A stretch of DNA of 64,000 nt from Phascolarctos cinereus. Lineage: Eukaryota > Chordata > Mammalia > Diprotodontia > Phascolarctidae. Both the position numbers and the translations under genes were made by a program. Below, piece by piece: positions 40,801 to 64,000 of the stretch (position 1 is the first letter of the stretch; every line of letters begins with the position of its first letter). Location: positions 682,001 to 746,000 of the forward strand of contig NW_018344215.1 in NCBI RefSeq assembly GCF_002099425.1. Reading direction: 5' to 3'. The notes under the pieces are model-generated. The model was not told the origin of the DNA. It was given only the letters and a program-made list of their open reading frames with translations, and did no database searches.

Positions 40801-41949
40801 GAGATGGCCAGACGGGTCCAGCAGAGGTGCTCAAGAGCATGTCATCTCCCAGAAGTGTTCCTTCAGCACATACCACAACCCCTCAATTAAGTCAAATTGT
40901 TGATAAGCATTTATTAAGCACCTGCTGGATGCCATACCCCGTGGGAATACCAAGAAAAGAAATGTTTCTAAAATTTAGTTCATGATCTTAAAGAAGGCCC
41001 TTCCAATTCCTGAATTTCTGTGATAAAATCTCCTTTGGGCCTTGGGGTCAAATTCCTGTGCCAAAGTTTCCAGCTAATCGGCATATGTGGCTTATCAAGA
41101 TTAGGCTCTTCCAAGTCCTTTCAAAAGTCAAGCTTGAAATTCAACTCTCTGCAGCTGTGTAGTCCTCATCCATTTAGTGCACACTGCTTACCTGTTATAT
41201 TCACTGTTTGGTGTGCTTTCCACAGGGAAACACAAGCCAGGTCAAGATGAGGTCGAGCTCTTTAAATGGAAGCGAATCGACTGGCACCATCTTGTTGGGG
41301 ATGGACCAGGCAGCCCTGAGACCCCTTCCCATTCAGACCGGTGGCTCACTGCTCCCAGGCAAAGGAACCGCCTGGACCTCCCAGAAGGGTTGACCCAGCT
41401 GCCCTGAAGCTGCTGTGTTTTCTCCATAATTAAAGCTCAGGTCTGCCGACAGTGACTCAGATCTCTTTGATGTGCGTGAACATGCCTCCCCACATGTTCT
41501 ACCACATGTGTTGCTCGTAGACTCCCTAGCCCCGGGAGGTCGGGCCATCAGCAGAAGTGTTGAAGTCCTTGGCTGTCCCTGAACTCTGTCCCAAGGTGGG
41601 TTCCTCTGCCTTCGGCCAAGGGATGGCTATCAAGGCTCCAGCTTTTGTGGCCATCTGTCTAAAGTGCGGAATGTGTACTGACATCAAATAGAAATACTCA
41701 GAGCTTCTGATAGCGCCATTCTTGGTCAGCTCGAGGAGCTCCAGGGCAGGCCTCTACCCCTTCCCCTCTCCGCAGCCTCCCCAGCTCCCTTGAAGGAACA
41801 ACTCTCAGTTTAGTGACGGAGATTCATGACGCATGAGTATTCCCCACTCTTCACTCCCTCCTCCCTCCACTCAGGTGCTGGGTCTTATTGACTCTAACTG
41901 CGGGTCTCGCTTATCCTTCATGCGTCTTCGCCACCGCCCTCTTTCAGGT

Positions 41950-42690
41950 GCTCATCCCCTCTCCTGAAGTCTCACTTCTCACTGGTCCATCCTTGCCATT
42001 CCTGCCAAAGCAGCATCCCTAGAGCTCCGGCCTGACCACGTCACACCCTGTTCAAGAAGATCCAGTGGTTCCCTATGCCTCTAGGAGAGGGGTCTTAACC
42101 GTTTTTGTGGAATGGGTCCTTCTGGCAGCCTGGACCTTATCTCAAAATCGTGTTTATAAGTGTAAAAAAAAATACATAGGATTATAAAGGCAGCCAGTTA
42201 TAGTGAAATCAATTAGCAAAGTAATTATTTTTGTAATGTTCCCAGACCCCAGATGAAGAACCCCTGTTCTCGGTTAAAATATAGACTCTTTTCTTTGGCG
42301 CTAAAGCCTTTTCTGGTCTGGCTTCAGCCTCTCATTCCAGGCTGTGGAATGAGGCTCCTTTACAGGCTGTGTTCTAGGCTTATTGGCAAGGAGGCCGCTG
42401 TGTCAGGTTTTTGCCGGGCTCTCCCTCCTGCTTGGAACATATTCCCTCTTTGGGGCCCTCCCCCTCTTCTGTCATCCCCTTGGAATGCCTAGCATCTTTG
42501 AAATGTCTAGCTCATCACCATATCCTGCATGAGGCCCATCCCCATCCCAGAAGCTTGTGTCCTCCCTAGATTGAAAAGTACTTTGTAGGTGGGTTTTGTG
42601 GGGGTGTGGGTTCTCCCTTAATGGAACTGGAAGCTCTGAGTGCAGACATTTCATGTTTTTGTATCCCCAGCATCTGCTCCCGTCAGAGGC
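41950..42690 (+). repeat. L2 LINE 3' region, split by a hAT-like element
   Basis: 'ctgaccacgtcacaccctgt' and 'ggttccctatgcctctagga' lead into the insertion. After it 'ttaaaatatagactcttttc', 'cttttctggtctggcttcag' and 'catttcatgtttttgtatcc' carry on to the L2 end. Confidence 0.75.
42092..42272 (-). mobile_element. Small hAT-like non-autonomous DNA element, nearly complete
   Basis: About 180 bp bounded by 'aggggtcttaacc' and 'gaagaacccct', imperfect terminal inverted repeats. It sits in the L2 between TCTAGGAG-like and TCTCGGTT-like flanks, consistent with a decayed 8-bp target duplication. Related copies lie at 5.38, 21.69, 40.67 and 52.97 kb. Confidence 0.65.
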
Positions 42691-42769
42691 TTGACTCTTT
42701 GTAAAATGTGGGTGTTTGCCCCTGGCTTCCTGTACACAGGAGCATGGGCTGCTAGGGAGTGGGCCCTGT

Positions 42770-42900
42770 TTGTCCAGATCAGAGGAGCTGGGCTTGAATC
42801 CTGTCTCACTCAGTCATTGACCGCCTGGGTGACCTCAGGGCCTGCACCTGTAAAGTGAGCTGGATCTTCATGACCTCCCAGGATCCTTTCTGTCCACGAA
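42770..42900 (+). repeat. MIR
   Basis: 'gagctgggcttgaatcctgt', then 'ccgcctgggtgacctcaggg' and a 'cctgtaaagtgagctggatc' tail. Confidence 0.55.
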
Positions 42901-43399
42901 ATCTCCATTCAGAGATCCTGCTCTAACAGCCAAGTTCTCTCTGCCAGCCGTCCACCCCACTGTGGCCTTCCCAGCTCTTCTGGCTTGTGGGAATGGGAGG
43001 TGGAGGGAAGAAGGAGAATTTACTGGGCTTTCAGCAGAGTTGCCCTGGCTGCCACAAGCCTGTGGATCAGGCTTTCCACTCTTAGTCCCACATGGTGAGA
43101 ACAGTTAATTAGAGGGTGACACACTTTCTGACACCAACTAGGGAAAGCCCGTTCAGCGGGAAGTCAGGTGGCTTCCTGGCTCCCTCTTGTGACCAGGAGC
43201 TCTGGGTCAGTGATTATGCCCTGCACTCACACAGAGCTGGGCCTTGTGGGCTTCTCTCTGGGCTTATCCGGGGCCTGCGGTCCTCCCAAGCCACAAGGTG
43301 CTCAAGCTGCTAGAGGAGTTTACCTCTCCCCTCCAGGATGGGGTCTTCTCGGTGCAAAACAGCTTGCCAAGGTCATAGTGTCTAGAGAATCTCAGCAGT

Positions 43400-43815
43400 A
43401 TTTCTGCATATGAAGTGAATTATTAATATAGGCTATTAAGGTGATTAATTTAAGCTGAGCTCAGCAGAACTTTACCACGGTGTTATCTCTGGGACGGGTT
43501 GGCTAAATTAATGGGGTGGAAAGCCCGATTTGGGGTGGGGGGTGTTTAATCTACTGAAAAGAGCCCTAAGGAGTTTAGCAGATTTGTTTACTTGTATGCA
43601 AATGGTGCTAGACAGTTAATTACTTGAGGTTTCTTCTTCCCAGCCACAAGCCCACACCCCTACTCAGTCCCGCATCACCTGGGGAACCTGGGAGCTTTTA
43701 AGTAACCAAGGCTTTTGACTACTCCTCCCTCCTGGCCCTTCCCATGAGTCAAGTTTAACCCCATTATGATAAATGTGACAATAAAAGCTCCCCCTGCTCT
43801 CATTTAATTTCTACA
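43400..43815. promoter_or_regulatory. Candidate conserved enhancer, AT-rich, homeodomain/POU-type motifs
   Basis: A repeat-free stretch in the gap between the genes. It has an exact octamer ATGCAAAT at 43596-43603, TTAATTA at 43616-43622 and further TAAT/ATTA cores at about 43423-43450 and 43503-43512. The text is not like any repeat in the window. Function and conservation are inferred. Confidence 0.3.
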
Positions 43816-43829
43816 TATCCTGAATTAGA

Positions 43830-45040
43830 CGGGAGAGTGGAGGCGGGGGAAGACGCCTAACAGGAAGGTAGACTTGAAAAAAGGTGACGGGAAAACCGAT
43901 GGATGCCCTCCTGTTAGGTTGGGCTGGGATCCTGGCTGTTGTTAGGGGGCCGTGCCTCCTTGGGAAGCCCAGACCCATCAAGTGACCTGCCTAGAGCCAC
44001 CCAGCTCATAAATGTGTGGGTAGGATTCGAAACAGCATCTTCCTAATGACGTGTCTACTCCCCTATCCAGGTTGCCACAGTGCTTCTCACTGGAGGTGTC
44101 AGGACAACCGGAGGAAGGCCCTCAGCACGTTGGGTGGACGTCCAGCAAAGATTTATGGGAAGATGCAGGAGGGGCATCAGTCTGCCTTGTGGAAAGGAGT
44201 TGAAATCAGTGTTTGAGAATGGGAAGAGATCTCGGGGGCCATTCACTGGAAACCACACCCAACAGGAATTAAAAAAGGAACCAATCCTTCGTCCTTGCAG
44301 GGATGGAAGCAGCCCCGTCCCCTTGTCCACCCAGAAAGGCAGCTGCACAGGTCGGGATGGAGAGCCCCGCTCTGCTCTTCACATCCGGTGCAGCTCGGGA
44401 GAGGCTCCCCACTCTGGGGCTCAGTTTCCCCAATGTTCCTCCCAGCTCTCAACGCGGTGCTTCCATGGTATTTGATCAGCTGCCGCCCACTCCTGAGCGT
44501 CCACCCCAAACCCCCTGTGCGCTGGGTGACCGCGCACACATGAGGCCAGTGTCGGCATTTTCCCCATCCAGGCCCTGGCCCTTTGCTTTGTGCTTCGAGA
44601 CCTGGTGCTTTGCAGAATAGAAGGTGTATCTGTGGGAGCAAGGCTGAGCGTGGGGAGAAGGTTGCCTCTGCTGGGGGGGAGAGGACCCAGGACCAGGGGG
44701 GCAGGACTGCACGTGGTCCTCTGAGAGGGAGGGAAGGAGGGAGGAGGGGACCACAGGCAGCTGAGGAATGGAAGCTGCCCATGCGTCTGTTTGGGTGGCA
44801 AGATGGCAGAAACCAAGGTCCTCATTTTTAAGGAGCAAGGGGTAGCCAGGGCTGGAGGTTCTAATCTTGCCTCTGGCACTTGGCATTCTGAAGCAGTCTC
44901 TCTTTTAATGAAGAGAAAGGGGGCATGTGTGCGAGATGTTGGGAAGACAGAAACAGCAGGATGTGGCAGCTGATTTACACGTGGTGATTTGAGGCTCACG
45001 CAGAGGCTGGGAATGAAGAAGGACGGTGGCACCTTCTTCA
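43830..45040. other. Intergenic: nothing recognised
   Basis: A GC-rich stretch with SINE-core scraps near 43.98-44.04 kb ('caagtgacctgcctagagcc') and a possible second one near 44.22-44.30 kb. The open frames of up to 203 codons on the - strand have no recognisable domain. Confidence 0.4.
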
Positions 45041-45356
45041 GTAAATGGGGGAAAAACTAGAAATCAAGGGGATGTTTTTTGGTTGATAGAACAAAAATAT
45101 GCAAAACAATTTCCCTCATCTTCTTGTCTGGCTCAGTACAGAGGCATGACTTTATGCAGTGTGCTCTAATGCTAAAGGGAAGTCTGGGATGTGTGCCATC
45201 TTGGATAGCTGTCCACTAAAGCAGTAGCAGAAGCCTGCCATCCCAAGAGCCTTCTCCCTGAAGGGTTCAACATTCCACAAAGAAGCATAAATTTTAAAAA
45301 GCAGACATTGCGCTTGGACTAGCCACAGATAAAACATAAGGTTCCATTACAGGATG

Positions 45357-45362
45357 TTTATT
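45357..45362 (-). terminator. PAPSS2: Candidate PAPSS2 poly(A) signal
   Basis: TTTATT on the + strand gives AATAAA on the - strand at 45362-45357, inside an AT-rich segment without repeats. It is the most plausible canonical hexamer downstream of PAPSS2 exon 12 because its setting looks like a UTR end rather than a SINE tail. No transcript data are available. Confidence 0.4.
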
Positions 45363-45904
45363 AAAATATGAAAAGGCAATCGTTTGCACATAGAAATATT
45401 CATTTGCATTGAGTATTGCAAGAGCAGCTTAACACCTACTTCTGAACATCTTCTAAGCCATGAGCTACTTTAGCTAAGGCACTCAACCCATTCTCATGTT
45501 TTTAATAAATATGCTACCAAAAAAAAAAAAAAGCAAGCAAGCGGCTTTTTCTAGAGAGACGAATCATGTGGTATTAAAGAAAGACCAGGCCAGCCAGGCT
45601 TTGCTATGTTTGCAATGAGGCACATAATGGTGAGAATTTTAATAGGCAAAAGGCTAAAATTTTTAAAAGAAACACTAAAAATGGGAGAAGTCTCGATATT
45701 CCCTTTCTTGCCCCCATCTCTGCTAAAGAGACGGAGTCCATTAAAAAGTGCTGCTTTCCTTAACAGCAGCAAAGGAATGAATTCCTGCTCTCTGAGCCAA
45801 AAGGATGCTTTAGTTTCCATGAAACATGGACTTCCTGGAATGGACATCATGAGATGAGCAGGACATATAGGGTACATGCAAACGGGTCCCTCTGAAGAAA
45901 GTGG

Positions 45905-45960
45905 ACCTCCTGCCCCTGTGACCTTGGACTTCTTCCCCTGTGACCTTGGACTCCTGCCCT
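45905..45960. repeat. Short imperfect tandem duplication
   Basis: 'cccctgtgaccttggact' occurs twice with short, slightly different spacers. Confidence 0.7.
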
Positions 45961-46104
45961 CTGGGGGCCTGCTGCCTGACTGTTCCCATTGGCCCAGGGG
46001 GCAGGGAGGAGGGTGGGGAGGCTAACCTACTGGTGAAGGCTGTATTGTGGGGGTAGCAGGGGTTCACTTTGGCCAGGCCTCCTTTGCCACAGAGTTGTAA
46101 CCTT

Positions 46105-46965
46105 GCACGACGTGTGGAAACTGTTGGACTGGGAGTCCAGAAGATGTTGTTCTAGCCAGAGCTTTCCCACTTATCAGCTGTGTGACCCTGGACAGGTACC
46201 TCACCTCTTCCATTCTTCAGCCACACAATGAGGGGGTACAGGCTCAGTGCCCTCGGGTTCCTTTCCAGCTAAAATATTCTAGGACCTGATGGCCTCACTC
46301 CAGCTCTCATATCACAGAGAAAGAAACTGCAGCCCAGGAAGGAATGCTCAGCCCAAGGCCCCCCAGAACTGGCAGTGCCCAAGACTTTTCATCACACAGG
46401 ATGGCCTGGAGCCGCCATCTCCACGGGCCTTCCTTCTTAACACAGAGACTTTTCCCCCAATGCTGCAGTAGCGGGCAAGTTTTCATTTGTCTGTGGAAAC
46501 CCTTCTGTTCTGAGGCAGTTCAGGGAGAGGCACAGCAGGGCAAAGCTCTGTCATTAGGGATTTCTGTGCTGTGACCTTTAAGCAAGTCCCTTCTCCTTTC
46601 TGAGCCTCAGTTTCCTTCTCTGTACAAGTAATGGCATGGAAGACCACAACAGAGTTGTCAGATTTGCCAGACTCGCTGCTTACATGTGGTGCGCCTGTCC
46701 GGAATAAAATATAGTTGGGAAATATTTAACAAAATAAATAAAAATACAATGCAACCTAGATAATGGTAATTTGTGGTTTTCTAAGCCCATAGGGGGCCAC
46801 AGGGATCCATTTCCATTTGAGGTTGACCCCACTGCACAGCATGGCCCAGAAGCTGCCTTCCAATATGGCACCTTTGCTCTGACATTCGCCTTCTGACCTT
46901 GGGTGAATCCCTTCTCAGGCCTCAGTTTCCTCATCTGTAAAATGAGGGATTTGGATCAGGTGACC
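46105..46965 (+). repeat. Three MIR fragments (46105-46300, 46550-46660, 46885-46965)
   Basis: Each carries a MIR core or box: 'tgtgaccctggacaggtacc', 'gagcctcagtttccttctct' and 'cctcagtttcctcatctgta'. They lie antisense in the probable PAPSS2 3' UTR. Confidence 0.7.
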
Positions 46966-47127
46966 TTTAGGCAGCTGAAAGACCTCAGGGCAGTCATAGC
47001 TGTTTTCAGGGTCTGATGACCTGTAAGGGCCCCTGTATGCTTTAGTCCTAGAAATGATGGCAGTCACATCTGAGACCAAGATGCATATTAGGGTTGGGGC
47101 TGGAGGTTGGGGTTTTCTTTTACCACC

Positions 47128-47187
<60 letters not shown>
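47128..47187 (+). repeat. (AC)n microsatellite, about 29 units
   Basis: An uninterrupted AC run on +, hence (UG)n in the PAPSS2 transcript if the 3' UTR reaches this far. Confidence 0.95.
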
Positions 47188-47188
<1 letters not shown>

Positions 47189-47624
47189 TGCCCTTTGGTC
47201 TCGCTGGCAGCTGGGCTACGGCTCTTCTCCGGGTCAGTGTCACTAGGATGCTCGGCAGAATGCTGCTCATCTAGGCTGGTTCTTGGTTGTGGGCCCTGAT
47301 CAGCCCCCAGGATAGTGCCTGAGCATCCTGGGGAGGGGGCTCAGCCTTCTCTGGCTCTGGTCCTCAGTGTAACAAAAGAGGAGAGATACAGACAACAGTC
47401 TTCTGAACTGGATGAACACAGCCTTCCTGCCTGCTGGGGCCACCCTCGCGGACGCTGTTCTTCCGAGTCTCAGAGTTGATTCCGAATTTAGGCCTACTTT
47501 GGGCCTCGTTAGTAAGTGTTCCCTTAAAATCAGGAAGCTACACAATTCCTAAGCTTCTAATCACAAAAGCAGAAAGATGAAGAGCAGAGCACGGGGTGCA
47601 GGGAGGAGGGAGCCCCCAGGGGCC

Positions 47625-64000
<16,376 letters not shown>

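Larger units (their letters stand above)
45340..47624 (-). other. PAPSS2: PAPSS2 3' UTR (probable, about 2.3 kb)
   Basis: In transcript sense the sequence after the stop runs through three MIR fragments and a (TG)n repeat and then into a repeat-free, AT-rich segment (45.55 down to 45.34 kb) ending near an AATAAA. The overall length would be close to that of the human 3' UTR. The boundary is inferred. Confidence 0.45.

Noticed and set aside
44421-45032. 203-codon minus-strand frame
   Set aside because: GC-rich, proline/serine-rich, no domain, overlaps other frames of similar length in the same spot; most likely chance.
47128-47187. Regular repeat that might be taken for an array
   Set aside because: A plain AC microsatellite with no spacers; this is vertebrate DNA and no CRISPR is expected.

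Overview
This is a window of vertebrate nuclear DNA, almost certainly from a marsupial. The coding exons are short, have canonical GT-AG junctions and lie in long introns. The intervening DNA is crowded with SINEs whose sequence (a core 'GTGACCCTGGGCAAGTCACTT', a 5' box 'GGCAGCTAGGTGG') is that of the marsupial MAR1/WSINE group. MIR, L2, CR1/L3-like and old L1 copies accompany them. The species cannot be told from the sequence alone.

Layout: two protein-coding genes face each other tail to tail. ATAD1 (Msp1), the AAA+ extractase of the mitochondrial outer membrane, runs on the + strand. All nine coding exons are present (3580 to 35412) and encode a complete 361-residue protein with about eight differences from the human protein as I remember it. 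The non-coding first exon and the promoter appear to lie upstream of the window. PAPSS2, the bifunctional PAPS synthase, runs on the - strand. Its last nine coding exons are present (63682 down to 47625, residues 128 to 615). They cover the second half of the APS-kinase domain and the whole ATP-sulfurylase domain; the first three exons lie beyond the right edge. In human these genes are also neighbours in convergent orientation on 10q23, so this is conserved synteny.

Between the genes, from the likely ATAD1 poly(A) site (about 36.87 kb) to the likely PAPSS2 poly(A) site (about 45.35 kb), lies about 8.5 kb without a recognised gene. It holds a CR1/L3-like LINE remnant broken by a SINE, an L2 copy broken by a small hAT-like element, several MIRs, an unexplained 143-codon minus-strand open frame right after the ATAD1 poly(A) signal, and an AT-rich stretch at 43.4 to 43.8 kb with an octamer and several homeodomain-type TAAT cores that could be a conserved enhancer.

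The two genes are not known to share a pathway: ATAD1 clears mistargeted tail-anchored proteins from mitochondria and peroxisomes, and PAPSS2 makes the universal sulfate donor PAPS. I found no new defence, mobile or biosynthetic system. The points most worth a second look are regulatory or structural: a weak-looking 5' splice site in PAPSS2, long G-runs about 100 nt downstream of one donor in each gene, a UG repeat in the ATAD1 3' UTR, the candidate enhancer, a near-palindromic hairpin in PAPSS2 intron 7, and several cleanly nested insertions with readable target-site duplications.
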